Part shown: one piece after another, positions 44,908-53,501 of the stretch
Position numbering within the stretch: position 1 is the first letter of the stretch
Layout of the letters: the number at the start of each line of letters is the position of its first letter
Source: Pseudideonella sakaiensis
GTDB taxonomy: Bacteria; Pseudomonadota; Gammaproteobacteria; Burkholderiales; Burkholderiaceae_C
DNA length: 64,000 bases
Assembly: GCF_001293525.1 (NCBI RefSeq)
Contig: NZ_BBYR01000002.1
Coordinates: 118,932 to 182,931 of the forward strand
Reading direction: 5' to 3'
Program-made: the position numbers and the translations under genes
The notes under the pieces: generated by a model
What the model was told of the DNA's origin: nothing
Database searches by the model: none
Seen by the model: the letters and a program-made list of their open reading frames with translations, nothing else

Positions 44908-44912
44908 GCGCG

Positions 44913-45551
44913 ATGCCGTCGACGATGCCGTCGCCGCCGGCCCGCGCCCGCGCGGCGCTCAAGCGGGCGATCGACCTGGCCGGTGCGGCGATGGGCCTGC
45001 TGCTGCTCGCGCCGCTGCTGCTGGCGGTCGCGGCCTGGGTGCGGCTGGACAGCCCCGGGCCGGTGTTCTTCCGCCAGGAGCGCGTCGGCCGGCATGGCCG
45101 GCCCTTCCGCATCCACAAGTTCCGCACCATGGCGCATGCGCCGCAGGCGGCCGGCCTGGCGCTGACGGTGGGCGCCGACCCGCGCATCACCCGCGCCGGC
45201 ACCTGGCTGCGCCGCACCCGCGTGGACGAGCTGCCGCAGCTGATCGACGTGCTGCAGGGCACGATGAGCCTGGTCGGCCCGCGGCCCGAGGTGCCGCGCT
45301 ACGTGGCGGCCTGGCCGCCGGCGCTGCGCGAGCGCCTGCTGGCCGTGCGCCCGGGCATCACCGACCCGGCCTCGCTCGCCTTCCGCGACGAGGGCGAGCG
45401 GCTGGCGCGCGCGGCCGACCCGGAGCGCGAATACCTCGAGGTGCTGCTGCCGCAGAAGCTGCGGCTGTCGGCCGAGTACCTGGCGCAGGCCGGGCCGCTG
45501 TCGGACCTGGGCGTGCTGTGGCGCAGCCTGCGGGTGCTGCTGGGCCGATGA
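44913..45551 (+). CDS. Bacterial sugar transferase (phosphoglycosyl transferase)
   Basis: This 212-residue monotopic phosphoglycosyl transferase of the PglC type has a single N-terminal membrane segment (AIDLAGAAMGLLLLAPLLLA), then DSPGPVFFRQERVGRHGRPF, IHKFRTM, RITRAGTWLRRTRVDELPQL and GTMSLVGPRPEVPRYV. It transfers a phosphosugar from a UDP-sugar to undecaprenyl phosphate and so starts repeat-unit synthesis. The short form fits PglC or WcaJ-C-terminal-type enzymes rather than the long WbaP type. With the aminotransferase and dehydratase beside it, the first sugar may be a UDP-diamino- or amino-dideoxy sugar. Confidence 0.92.
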   Translation: MPSTMPSPPARARAALKRAIDLAGAAMGLLLLAPLLLAVAAWVRLDSPGPVFFRQERVGRHGRPFRIHKFRTMAHAPQAAGLALTVGADPRITRAGTWLRRTRVDELPQLIDVLQGTMSLVGPRPEVPRYVAAWPPALRERLLAVRPGITDPASLAFRDEGERLARAADPEREYLEVLLPQKLRLSAEYLAQAGPLSDLGVLWRSLRVLLGR

Positions 45552-45579
45552 GCCGCGTGCGCTGCCCGGAAGGGGCCCG

Positions 45580-47460
45580 ATGAGCGGCCTGCTGTGGCGC
45601 CGGCTGGACGCGGTGCTGGCGCGCTGGCGCCCGCACCGCCGTCCGATCACGCTGGCCATCGACGCGCTGATCCTGGTGGCCTGCTGGAACGCCACCTACC
45701 TGTTCCGCATCGGCCTGGACCGCTGGTGGTCGGCCCGCCCGTCCTACGACGCGGCGGTGATGGCGGCGGTGGTGGCCGTCTACCTGCTCGTCTTCCTGGC
45801 CGCCGGCGTGCCGCGCGGGCTGTGGCGCTACACCGGCTTCGGCGACGTGCAGCGCATCGCGGTGGCGTGTGCGGTGGCCGGCGCGATCTCGGCGCTCGGC
45901 GTGCTGATGGCCCAGCTGAGCGCGATCCCGCGCGCGGTGCTGGCCCTCCACCCGCTGGCCAGTCTGGTGGGCCTGTGCATGGCGCGGCTGGTCTACCGCA
46001 TGCTCTACGAGCACGGCCACGCCGGCCGCAGCGCCGAGGCCGCCGGGCCGGTGCGCAGCGCGCTGGTGCTGGGCGCGGGCGAGGCCGGCCGGCGCCTGAT
46101 CGCCGGCATCCAGCGCCAGGGCTGGCTGGTGCTGGGCCTGCTCGACGACGACCCGGGCAAGCAGCACAGCCGCATCGCCGGCGTGCCGGTGCTCGGCACG
46201 CTGGAGGACGTGCGGCGGCCCGAGCTGCTGGCCGGCATCACCCACCTGATCGTCGCGCTGCCCGGCGCGACGCCCGCGCAACGCCGCCGCGCGATCGCGC
46301 TCGCGTCGTCGACGCGGCGCCCGGTCTTCACGGTGCCGTCGGTCGACGAGCTGCGCGACGGCAGCGCGCGCATCGAGCGGGTGCGCGCGATCGAGCCCGA
46401 CGACCTGCTGGGCCGCGACCCGGTGCAGCTCGACGAGGCCGGCGTGGCCGCGCTGATCGGCGGCCGCACGGTGCTGGTGACCGGCGCCGGCGGCTCGATC
46501 GGCGCGGAGCTGTGCCGCCGCATCGCCGCCTACGGCCCGGCCCGGCTGGTGCTGTACGAGCTCAGCGAGTTCGCGCTCTACCGCATCGAGCAGCAGCTCG
46601 GCGAGGCCCACCCGCGGCTGCCGCTGGTGCGCGTGATCGGCGACGTGAAGGACGCCGCCCACCTGCGCGCCACGCTGCGCGCGCAGCGCCCGGCGCTGGT
46701 CTTCCACGCCGCCGCGTTCAAGCACGTGCCGCTGATGGAGGAGAACGCCTGGGCGGCGCTGCAGAACAACGTGCTCGGCACGCTGAACGCGGCGCGCGCG
46801 GCGCTGGAAGCCGGTGTCGAGCGCTTCGTGCTGATCTCCACCGACAAGGCCGTCAACCCCACCAACGTGATGGGCGCGAGCAAGCGGGCGGCCGAGATGC
46901 TGCTGTCGCGGCTGGCCGCCGAGCATCCGCAGGGCAGCCGGCTGATCGCGGTGCGCTTCGGCAACGTGCTCGGCTCCAGCGGCAGCGTGATCCCCAAGTT
47001 CAAGGCGCAGATCGCGCGCGGTGGTCCGGTGACCGTGACCCACCCCGAGATCACCCGCTTCTTCATGACCATCCCCGAGGCGGCGCGGCTGGTGCTGCAG
47101 GCCGCCGCGCTGGCCGACAGCGGCCAGGTCTACGTGCTGGACATGGGCGAGCCGGTGAAGATCCTCGCGCTGGCGCGGCAGATGATCCAGCTCAGCGGCC
47201 AGGACGAGGCCGAGGTCGGCATCGTCTTCACCGGCCTGCGCCCCGGCGAGAAGCTCTACGAGGAGCTGCTGGCCGATGCCGACCGCACGCTGCCCTCGGC
47301 CCACCCGCGGCTGCGCATCGCGCAGCTGCAGGACGACGGCGTGCCGCTGTCGCTGGAGGACCTCGAGGCCTGGCTGCGCAGCGACGCCGGCGGCAGCGAC
47401 CCGGCGGCGCTGCGGGCGGCGCTGCAGCGCCTCGTGCCGGAGTACCGGCCGGCCGGCTGA
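45580..47460 (+). CDS. Nucleoside-diphosphate sugar 4,6-dehydratase, CapD/WbpM type
   Basis: The 626-residue inner-membrane enzyme has four N-terminal helices (ITLAIDALILVACWNATYLF, AAVVAVYLLVFLAAGVPRGL and two more), a first Rossmann-like domain (ALVLGAGEAGRRLIAGIQRQ) and a C-terminal SDR domain with VLVTGAGGSIGAELCRRI (NAD(P)-binding), FHAAAFKHVPLMEENAWAAL and STDKAVNPTNVMGASKRAAE. The catalytic region has T-D-K and a Met/Lys in place of the classical YxxxK, as in WbpM/FlaA1. It converts UDP-GlcNAc to the 4-keto-6-deoxy sugar. It is the last plus-strand gene of the cluster. The GCCGGGC/GCCCGGC hairpin at 47467-47489 lies between it and the convergent WecA-type gene. Confidence 0.92.
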   Translation: MSGLLWRRLDAVLARWRPHRRPITLAIDALILVACWNATYLFRIGLDRWWSARPSYDAAVMAAVVAVYLLVFLAAGVPRGLWRYTGFGDVQRIAVACAVAGAISALGVLMAQLSAIPRAVLALHPLASLVGLCMARLVYRMLYEHGHAGRSAEAAGPVRSALVLGAGEAGRRLIAGIQRQGWLVLGLLDDDPGKQHSRIAGVPVLGTLEDVRRPELLAGITHLIVALPGATPAQRRRAIALASSTRRPVFTVPSVDELRDGSARIERVRAIEPDDLLGRDPVQLDEAGVAALIGGRTVLVTGAGGSIGAELCRRIAAYGPARLVLYELSEFALYRIEQQLGEAHPRLPLVRVIGDVKDAAHLRATLRAQRPALVFHAAAFKHVPLMEENAWAALQNNVLGTLNAARAALEAGVERFVLISTDKAVNPTNVMGASKRAAEMLLSRLAAEHPQGSRLIAVRFGNVLGSSGSVIPKFKAQIARGGPVTVTHPEITRFFMTIPEAARLVLQAAALADSGQVYVLDMGEPVKILALARQMIQLSGQDEAEVGIVFTGLRPGEKLYEELLADADRTLPSAHPRLRIAQLQDDGVPLSLEDLEAWLRSDAGGSDPAALRAALQRLVPEYRPAG

Positions 47461-47466
47461 GCACGG

Positions 47467-47489
47467 GCCGGGCGGCCGGCCTGCCCGGC
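47467..47489. terminator. Hairpin between convergent genes
   Basis: GCCGGGC (47467-47473) and GCCCGGC (47483-47489) form a 7-bp stem with a 9-base loop in the 64-base gap between two convergent stops. No T-tract follows on either strand, so termination here would be weak or factor-dependent. Confidence 0.35.
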
Positions 47490-47524
47490 GCGCGCGCGGC
47501 CGGCTGCCGCGCGGCGCGGAGCGC

Positions 47525-48613
47525 TCAGCGCCGCACCACCAGCCACTTCGGCGCCTTGAAGCGCACGATGCTCCAGTACAGCAGCACGTAGGCCAGGATG
47601 AACAGGCCGCAGAACGCGATCAGCCAGGCCGTGCTCTGCCAGGCCAGCACCGCCGGCACCACCGACAGCAGGCACAGCAGCCACAGGTAGGGCGAGGTCA
47701 TCGAGTTGCGCGCCGTCTTCTGGCGCGCGCTCGAGCCCAGCGTCCAGCGCATCAGCCGCTTGTAGACCAGCATGTGCAGGTGCACGCCGTCCGGGATGCC
47801 CGGCGACATGCCGCGCAGGAACTTCTTCCGGTAGATCGAGAACACCGTCTCGAAGATCGGGTAGCCGCACAGCAGCACCGGGAACCAGGGCGAGACCTCG
47901 GGGTTGCGCGCCACCAGCAGCACGCACAGCTCGCCGAACAGGAAGCCCAGCAGGTAGGCCCCGCCGTCGCCGAGGAAGATCAGGCCCGCGGGGAAGTTCC
48001 AGACGAAGAAGCCGAGCACCGCGCCGATCAGCAGCAGCGAGGCGTTGACGATCGCGGTGTCGCCGACCTGGAAGGCCACGTAGGCCAGGCCGACCAGCAT
48101 GATCACCACGCACATCGACGCCAGGCCGTTGAAGCCGTCGATGATGTTGACCGCGTTCGCGACGCCGCTGACCAGGAACACCGTCAGCAGCACCGCCACC
48201 GGCAGGAACTGCACCGCCTGCTCCAGCCCCGGCACGCCGGTGCGCCGGATCAGCGCGTCCAGCCACCACACGCCCAGCACCGCGGCACCGGCCGTGAAGG
48301 CCAGGCGCCGCCGCGGCGAGACGTTCTTCGTCAGGTCCTCGGCCAGCCCGGACAGGAAGGCCGGCAGGCTGCAGGCGAGCAGCGTCCACAGCCACGCGGC
48401 ATTCGCCTGCGGCGTCGCGTGCGCGAGCACGGTGCCCGCCACCAGGGCGACGAAGATGCCCACGCCGCCGATGCGCGGCACCGGGCGGGCGTGGAATTTC
48501 TGCGGGCCGCTCAGGTCATGGTCGGCAGAGAGCCGGCCATGCCGGCCGGACGATTTCACGATCAGCAGGGTGGCCAGCAGGGCCACCACGAAGCCGACCA
48601 CCAGCGAGGTCAT
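47525..48613 (-). CDS. WecA/MraY-family phosphoglycosyl transferase
   Basis: The 362-residue polytopic transferase has FHARPVPRIGGVGIFVALVA, FLVSGVANAVNIIDGFNGLA (the conserved D of the NxxNxxDGxxGL region), FPAGLIFLGDGGAYLLGFLF (DGGA site) and a cytoplasmic loop with GIPDGVHLHMLVYKRLM carrying the catalytic-type His. It joins a HexNAc-1-phosphate to undecaprenyl phosphate. It resembles the WecA/WbpL group rather than MraY because of the HLHML motif. It lies 31 bases after gspD in the same direction, so it may be transcribed with the secretion operon, although its function links it to the polysaccharide genes. Confidence 0.88.
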   Translation of the reverse strand: MTSLVVGFVVALLATLLIVKSSGRHGRLSADHDLSGPQKFHARPVPRIGGVGIFVALVAGTVLAHATPQANAAWLWTLLACSLPAFLSGLAEDLTKNVSPRRRLAFTAGAAVLGVWWLDALIRRTGVPGLEQAVQFLPVAVLLTVFLVSGVANAVNIIDGFNGLASMCVVIMLVGLAYVAFQVGDTAIVNASLLLIGAVLGFFVWNFPAGLIFLGDGGAYLLGFLFGELCVLLVARNPEVSPWFPVLLCGYPIFETVFSIYRKKFLRGMSPGIPDGVHLHMLVYKRLMRWTLGSSARQKTARNSMTSPYLWLLCLLSVVPAVLAWQSTAWLIAFCGLFILAYVLLYWSIVRFKAPKWLVVRR

Positions 48614-48644
48614 GGCTGTCTCCCGGGTGCGCCGCGGGGCGGCG

Positions 48645-51188
48645 TCACTTCTTCTTCTCGAGCAGTTGCTGGATCTCTTCCTTGACCTTGGGATCGGTCA
48701 CTTCGCGGCTGCCCGGTGGCACCGACGGCGGGAGCGGCGCGGCCGAGGCCGCGGGGGCCGGCGCGGGGGCCGAGGCCGGCCGCGCCGGGGCCGCCGGCGC
48801 GGCGCCGGGCCCGGGGGTGTAGATCACGCCCGGCGGCATGCCGGGGGCCGTGGTGCTGCCCGGCGCGGCCGGGCTCGCCGCCGGGGTGGATTGGCTGCCG
48901 GGCAGGGTGCCGGACGGGGCAGCGGGCGTGGCCGGGGTCGACGCTGCCGGCGCGACGGGCGGCGCACCCGCGGGGGTCGGCTGCCCGCCGCCGGGCAGCG
49001 GCGCCACCGGCGGCGTCGACGGCAGGCCCGGGGCCTCGATCAGCGGCCCGCCGGCCGGCGCGGTCGGCCGCTCGGGCACCGCGCGCGAGCGTCGCAGGTC
49101 CTGCGCCCAGTCGCCGAAGCTCTGCTGCAGCGCCTCGGAGATCGACTCGGCCTCGTAGTCGTCGTTGATCACGTAGGGCGTGATCATGATCAGCATCTCG
49201 GTCTCGACGTCGCTCTGCGTGGTCGAGCGGAAGGCCGCGCCGATGCCCGGGATGTCCTTCAGCAGCGGCACGCCGTTGTCGCCGCCGCTGCGCTGGCGCG
49301 AGATCAGGCCGCCGAGCAGGATGGTCGAGCCGTCGCGCAGCGACAGCTTGGTGTCGATGCGCCGCGTCGACACCGTCGGCGAGCCCGACACGCCGGTGGC
49401 GGTCTGGCGCGCCGCGCTGACCTCCTGCGAGATGTCCAGGTCGAGGCGGTTGCCGGAGTTGATGATCGGCCGCACCCGCAGGATCACGCCGGTGGAGCGG
49501 TAGGCGATCTGCTGCAGCACGCCGGTGCCGCCGAACAGCGAGGTCGAGCCGGTCGATTGCTGCGAGGTGATCACGGGGACCTCCTCGCCGACCTGGATCG
49601 ACGCGGTCTCGCCGTTGCGCGCCAGCACCTTCGGGTTGGACAGGATGCGGGCATTGCCGGTCACGACCGAGGCGTTCAGCCGCGCGAGGATCTGGTTCGC
49701 CGAATTGGCGATCAGCGTGCTGAAACCGCCCGAGGCGACGCCGACCCCGTTCAGCGTGCCGCCGGTGATCTGCAGCTCGCCGCTGTTGATGCTGCGCAGC
49801 GGCACGTTCCAGTCGATGCCGAGCGCCTGCGAGCCGTTGCGCGACAGCTCGGCCACCGTCACCTCGATCATCGCCGACTTGACCGGCCGGTCCAGGTCGC
49901 GCATCAGCGACATGATCTGCTGGTACTCGTCGGCCGAGGTGCCGCGGAAGATCAGCGTGTTGGTCGCCTGGTTGACCACCACGCGGCTGCCGCTGCTGCT
50001 GCGCGTCGGCTGGGTCGGTGCGGCGCCGGCGCCGACGGCGGGCTGGGCACCGGTGGCCGGCGTCGACGAGGGCGCCGCGATGCCGGTCAGGATCTCGCCG
50101 AGGATCTTCGCCAGCTCCTGGGCATCGGCGTACTTCACCGGGTAGGTGTAGAGGCCGCTCTGCGCCTTCACGGCCACCGGCCGGTCGAGCTCGGTCGACC
50201 AGCGGATCACGTGCTCCATCACCGCGTCCGTGGTGGTGAAGACCATCACCGAGCCGACCGTGGGCACCGGCACGATCAGCACCGCGGTGTTGCCGCTGGC
50301 GCCGGTCGACACCGAGTAGCCCTGGGCCGTCAGCACGTCGTTCAGCCGCGCCGAGAACTCGTTGACTGGCATGTTGACCGGCGTGATGCGCCGCGCGACG
50401 CTGCCGCGCAGCCGCGGCTGGTCGAGCACGCGGATCAGCTCGAGCGCGGTGCGCAGGTCGGCCTGCGTGCCGGCCAGCAGGAAGCCGTTGCGCGTGCTGT
50501 CGTCCTGCACGTTGACGCGGTTGCCCATGATCTGGCGCAGCCACTGCAGCACGTCGGTCGACTTGACCACGTCCATCTCGACGTACTGGAAGGCCGGGCG
50601 CAGCGCCTCCGGCGTCTCGGGCAGCGCGCGGCCGCGGCGCAGCACCGGCGGCGGCGCGGCGGCCGGCGAGTTGTCGGGCACGATGCGCACCACGCCTTCC
50701 AGCTCCTGCACCGCCAGCCCGTAGCTGCGCAGCAGCGTCACCGCGACCTGCGCCAGCTGGGCCTTCGGGATCGGCTGCGAGGTGCGGAAGTTGACCAGGT
50801 CGGTGCGCGCCAGCACCGCCGGGTCCATCGAGTGCGGCCGCTTCAGGACGTTGCCGTACAGGATCTGGATGAACAGCGGCAGCGGCGTCGAGTCGAGCGC
50901 CATCGACACCGGCTCGTCGCCACCCGGCGTGGCGGCGGCCGCGGCGGCGCGCGCCGGGTCGGGCTGCGCCTTGCCGTCGACCAGCGGCACCGTCGGCAGC
51001 GCCGTGACCACCGTCGAGGTCGGCGTCGGGCTGCCGCGGCCGCCCTCGATCAGCGCGCCGCCTTCGGCCTGCGGCGAGCGCGAATAGACCAGCGGGCCCG
51101 GCAGCGTCGGGGGTGGGCTGGCGCAGGCCGCCAGCAGGCTGGCGCCGAGCAGGGGAACCGACCAGCGGCCGGCGAACACTGAGGTCAT
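48645..51188 (-). CDS. gspD: Type II secretion secretin GspD
   Basis: This 847-residue outer-membrane secretin starts with a lipoprotein signal ending in LAAC (19-22). After a Pro/Ser-rich stretch come the periplasmic N domains (PLPLFIQILYGNVLKRPHSM, SYGLAVQELEGVVRIVPDNS, NGFLLAGTQADLRTALELIR, and the N3-like VVVNQATNTLIFRGTSADEY), then the secretin barrel: VTVAELSRNGSQALGIDWNV, GEEVPVITSQQSTG, GVPLLKDIPGIGAAFRS and MLIMITPYVI. An unusual Pro/Ala/Ser/Gly-rich tail of about 170 residues follows before a Lys-rich end (IQQLLEKKK). GspD forms the 15-mer channel for folded proteins. The ATG at 51188 overlaps the gspC stop. Confidence 0.93.
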   Translation of the reverse strand: MTSVFAGRWSVPLLGASLLAACASPPPTLPGPLVYSRSPQAEGGALIEGGRGSPTPTSTVVTALPTVPLVDGKAQPDPARAAAAAATPGGDEPVSMALDSTPLPLFIQILYGNVLKRPHSMDPAVLARTDLVNFRTSQPIPKAQLAQVAVTLLRSYGLAVQELEGVVRIVPDNSPAAAPPPVLRRGRALPETPEALRPAFQYVEMDVVKSTDVLQWLRQIMGNRVNVQDDSTRNGFLLAGTQADLRTALELIRVLDQPRLRGSVARRITPVNMPVNEFSARLNDVLTAQGYSVSTGASGNTAVLIVPVPTVGSVMVFTTTDAVMEHVIRWSTELDRPVAVKAQSGLYTYPVKYADAQELAKILGEILTGIAAPSSTPATGAQPAVGAGAAPTQPTRSSSGSRVVVNQATNTLIFRGTSADEYQQIMSLMRDLDRPVKSAMIEVTVAELSRNGSQALGIDWNVPLRSINSGELQITGGTLNGVGVASGGFSTLIANSANQILARLNASVVTGNARILSNPKVLARNGETASIQVGEEVPVITSQQSTGSTSLFGGTGVLQQIAYRSTGVILRVRPIINSGNRLDLDISQEVSAARQTATGVSGSPTVSTRRIDTKLSLRDGSTILLGGLISRQRSGGDNGVPLLKDIPGIGAAFRSTTQSDVETEMLIMITPYVINDDYEAESISEALQQSFGDWAQDLRRSRAVPERPTAPAGGPLIEAPGLPSTPPVAPLPGGGQPTPAGAPPVAPAASTPATPAAPSGTLPGSQSTPAASPAAPGSTTAPGMPPGVIYTPGPGAAPAAPARPASAPAPAPAASAAPLPPSVPPGSREVTDPKVKEEIQQLLEKKK

Positions 51189-51820
51189 CGCGAACCCGTG
51201 TACGAGAGCGTCACCTCTCGCTTGTTGATGAGGAGGGTGACCTCCTCGTCGTTGATCGACTGGATGCGGTAGCCGCCGGGCAGTTCCTGCCCGACGCCGA
51301 AATACTCCGGCGTGCCATTGCCCTGTCGCAGCACGACCACGCGCCAGCCCTCGCTGGCCAGCGTGGCCCCGACCAGGCGCCATGGCGGTGGCGTGAGCGG
51401 CGGATTGCGTGGCGGGATGGGCTGCCGCAGCTGGAACTCCCACAGCGGCCAGGCCAGCGGGTCCGGTGCCGACGCGGCGCGTCCTGGGGCAGCGGCGGCC
51501 TGGCGCACGGCCGGGAACGGGCCGCCCGGCGCAGCCGCCGCTGGGCGCAGCCCCACCGCGCCGCCGGCCCGGGCGCTCGCGGGGACGCTCGGCGCCGACG
51601 CTGCCGGGCCTGCGGCCGAGGCCGGCCGCGCCGCGGTGAGCACCGGCGCGGCCGTGTCGGCGTCGGCCGGCGTGCCCGCCAGCCCCTGCCGGTAGCCGAT
51701 CCAGCCCGCCGCCGCGGTCGCGGCCAGCCCGGCCAGCACCAGCACCGCGACCGGCCAGGCCGCGGGGGCGGTGGTGTCGGACGCGGCGTCCACGGGCAGC
51801 GCGGAGGTCTCGAGGCTCAT
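51185..51820 (-). CDS. gspC: Type II secretion GspC-like inner-membrane protein
   Basis: The 211-residue protein is bitopic: a short cytoplasmic N-terminus, one helix (WPVAVLVLAGLAATAAAGWI), an Ala/Pro-rich periplasmic linker and a C-terminal domain (PWRLVGATLASEGWRVVVLR, EYFGVGQELPGGYRIQSIND, EEVTLLINKREVTLSYTG). This last part corresponds to the homology region of GspC that docks on the secretin; a PDZ domain is absent. Its position directly before gspD and after gspM supports GspC. The family is divergent, so a GspN/PilP-like naming in databases is possible. It overlaps both neighbours by 4 bases. Confidence 0.7.
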   Translation of the reverse strand: MSLETSALPVDAASDTTAPAAWPVAVLVLAGLAATAAAGWIGYRQGLAGTPADADTAAPVLTAARPASAAGPAASAPSVPASARAGGAVGLRPAAAAPGGPFPAVRQAAAAPGRAASAPDPLAWPLWEFQLRQPIPPRNPPLTPPPWRLVGATLASEGWRVVVLRQGNGTPEYFGVGQELPGGYRIQSINDEEVTLLINKREVTLSYTGSR

Positions 51821-52452
51821 GGGGCCGGCCGGATGATCAGCTCGAGGTCGAGCTCGAAGGCGTTGTTGCGCACCACCACGGCGTTCAGCTTCCAGGCGCC
51901 CGCCGTCGGCGCGTCGGTCAGCCGCTGCAGGAAGCGCCGGAACTCCAGGTCCTGGAAGGTGCCGCTGACCTGGGCACGCGCGCGCGCCAGCCCGAGGTCG
52001 GCCAGCGTGGCCGGTGCGGCGTTGCGGGCGCCGGCCGCGCGCGAGGGCGGCGCCGAGGCGGCCGCCGGTGTCGCGCGGTTGGCGGCCGGGTCCTCCAGGT
52101 ACTTGACCGCACAGCCCTGCACGCCCTCGGCGGCGCACCACTGGCGCAGCTGGTGCACGACCCGGGCCTGCACCTGGGCGGCGCCTTCGTCCTGCTGCAG
52201 CAGCGCCTCGATGCGCTCGCGTTCGCGGCGCGCGGCGGTGGCGTCGGCCGCGATGTCGGCGGCGGCCACCGCCTGGCGCGGCCGCACCGCCTGCTGGCGG
52301 GCCTCGTCCTGCTGGCGCAGCTCGCGCACCCGCTCGCGCACGCCGTCGATCGCCATCCAGCAGCCGAGCGCCACCGCGAGGCCCACCAGCGCGAGCAGCC
52401 GCGCGCGGCCGGGCTCGGCGCCGGCGGCGTCGGACGGCTCGAGGCCGGCCAT
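51817..52452 (-). CDS. gspM: Type II secretion GspM-like protein
   Basis: The 211-residue inner-membrane protein has an N-terminal helix (ARLLALVGLAVALGCWMAID), a coiled-coil-like periplasmic part (VRERVRELRQQDEARQQAVR, RERERIEALLQQDEG), a cysteine pair (CAAEGVQGC) and a C-terminal ferredoxin-like domain (SGTFQDLEFRRFLQRLTDAP, KLNAVVVRNNAFELDLELII). This layout fits GspM/PilO proteins that pair with GspL. Sequence similarity is low, as is usual for GspM, and the call leans on position between gspL and gspC. It overlaps both genes. Confidence 0.7.
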   Translation of the reverse strand: MAGLEPSDAAGAEPGRARLLALVGLAVALGCWMAIDGVRERVRELRQQDEARQQAVRPRQAVAAADIAADATAARRERERIEALLQQDEGAAQVQARVVHQLRQWCAAEGVQGCAVKYLEDPAANRATPAAASAPPSRAAGARNAAPATLADLGLARARAQVSGTFQDLEFRRFLQRLTDAPTAGAWKLNAVVVRNNAFELDLELIIRPAP

Positions 52453-53501
52453 CAGCGCCGGTCCTCCGCGCGGTCGAAGGCGGCGCGGCGGAAGCCCGGC
52501 ACCTTCATCACGAAGGCCGCGAGCTGCGGTTCGCTGCTCTGGCGCAGCTGCACCGCCTCCAGGCCGGGCAGCGCCGACAGCGCCGCGAGGGCGCGCGGCA
52601 GGTCGATCTCGACGCCGGGGCCGCCGCTGGCCAGCGTGATGCGCAGGTCGTCGTTGCGCAGCTCGAATTCCCGCATCGACAGGCCCTGGGCCTCCAGCAC
52701 CGGCTGCAGGCGGCCGAGCAGCGGCTCGAGGTCGGCGCCGGCGGCCAGCGCCTGCGCGCGGTCGATCCAGGCGCGGTCGGCGGCGCCGGCCTGGCGCAGC
52801 CGCATCAGGCGCTCGAGCTCGACGCCGTCGTCGCCGCTGCCGGCCTCGGCCTGGGACAGCCGCTGCGACAGGCCCTGCCACTGGCCGCCCCAGTAGGCCA
52901 GCGCCGCGGCGCTGGCAAAGGCCAGGCCCCAGGCGCCCAGCGCGGCGGCCTGCTGCAGCCGGGCGGCCGGCGACGCGAGGCCGTCGCCGGCGAGCAGGTC
53001 GCGGCCCCAGGGGCGCGGCAGCAGGTCGGGTGCGGCCCGCCCGGCGCCGCGCGCCTCGGGCTGCCAGGTCGATGCGAGGATCGCGCCACCGGCGAGCTGC
53101 AGCCGGTCCGTGCCGCCGTCGCAGCGCTGGGCCACGACGCCGTCCGCCGCCGGCAGCGGCAGCAGCAGGGTCTCCGGCAGCACGCGCACCCGCTGCGGGG
53201 CCAGGCCCTCGGCGCGCAGGGCCGCGGCCACCTCGTCGGCATCCCACAGCCACAGCATCAGGCGGCCCGCCTTCACTACCGCGCAGGCCTGGGTGCGCGC
53301 ATAGGGGACCAGGCGCAGCACCTGCAGGCGCGCGAAGGCCGCGCGCTCGTGCCAGGCCACGCCGGTCGTCGGCAGCGATTCGAAGACGCACAGCGCCCGC
53401 GGCACCACCACGCGGGTGCGCCAGGCCCGCCCGGCCACCGGGCCGAGCCGCACGCGCTGCTGCGGTGCGTCAATTGCCAAACGGTAGACGGGATGGAGCA
53501 T
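52452..53501 (-). CDS. gspL: Type II secretion GspL-like protein
   Basis: The 349-residue protein has an N-terminal cytoplasmic actin-like part (YRLAIDAPQQRVRLGPVAG, ALCVFESLPTTGVAWHERAA, RVRVLPETLLLPLPA), one membrane helix near 200 (ALGAWGLAFASAAALAYWGG) and a periplasmic ferredoxin-like domain (VLEAQGLSMREFELRNDDLR, PRALAALSALPGLEAVQLRQ). GspL links the GspE ATPase to the inner-membrane platform. The start ATG 53501 lies 32 bases inside gspK, an overlap larger than at most other junctions of the operon. The cytoplasmic domain is shorter than in E. coli or Vibrio GspL. Confidence 0.75.
   Translation of the reverse strand: MLHPVYRLAIDAPQQRVRLGPVAGRAWRTRVVVPRALCVFESLPTTGVAWHERAAFARLQVLRLVPYARTQACAVVKAGRLMLWLWDADEVAAALRAEGLAPQRVRVLPETLLLPLPAADGVVAQRCDGGTDRLQLAGGAILASTWQPEARGAGRAAPDLLPRPWGRDLLAGDGLASPAARLQQAAALGAWGLAFASAAALAYWGGQWQGLSQRLSQAEAGSGDDGVELERLMRLRQAGAADRAWIDRAQALAAGADLEPLLGRLQPVLEAQGLSMREFELRNDDLRITLASGGPGVEIDLPRALAALSALPGLEAVQLRQSSEPQLAAFVMKVPGFRRAAFDRAEDRR

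Noticed and set aside
35202..47460. Recent horizontal transfer of the polysaccharide cluster
   Set aside because: Glycan clusters are often acquired, but base composition and codon use match the flanks and no mobile genes or attachment sites were seen.
48614..48644. Further copy of the junction element between gspD and the WecA-type gene
   Set aside because: Shares only short CCGCCCC-like words and lacks the GAACACCG core.
48099..51182. 1027-codon plus-strand ORF opposite gspD
   Set aside because: Low-complexity Arg/His/Asp product without any motif; gspD on the minus strand is unmistakable.
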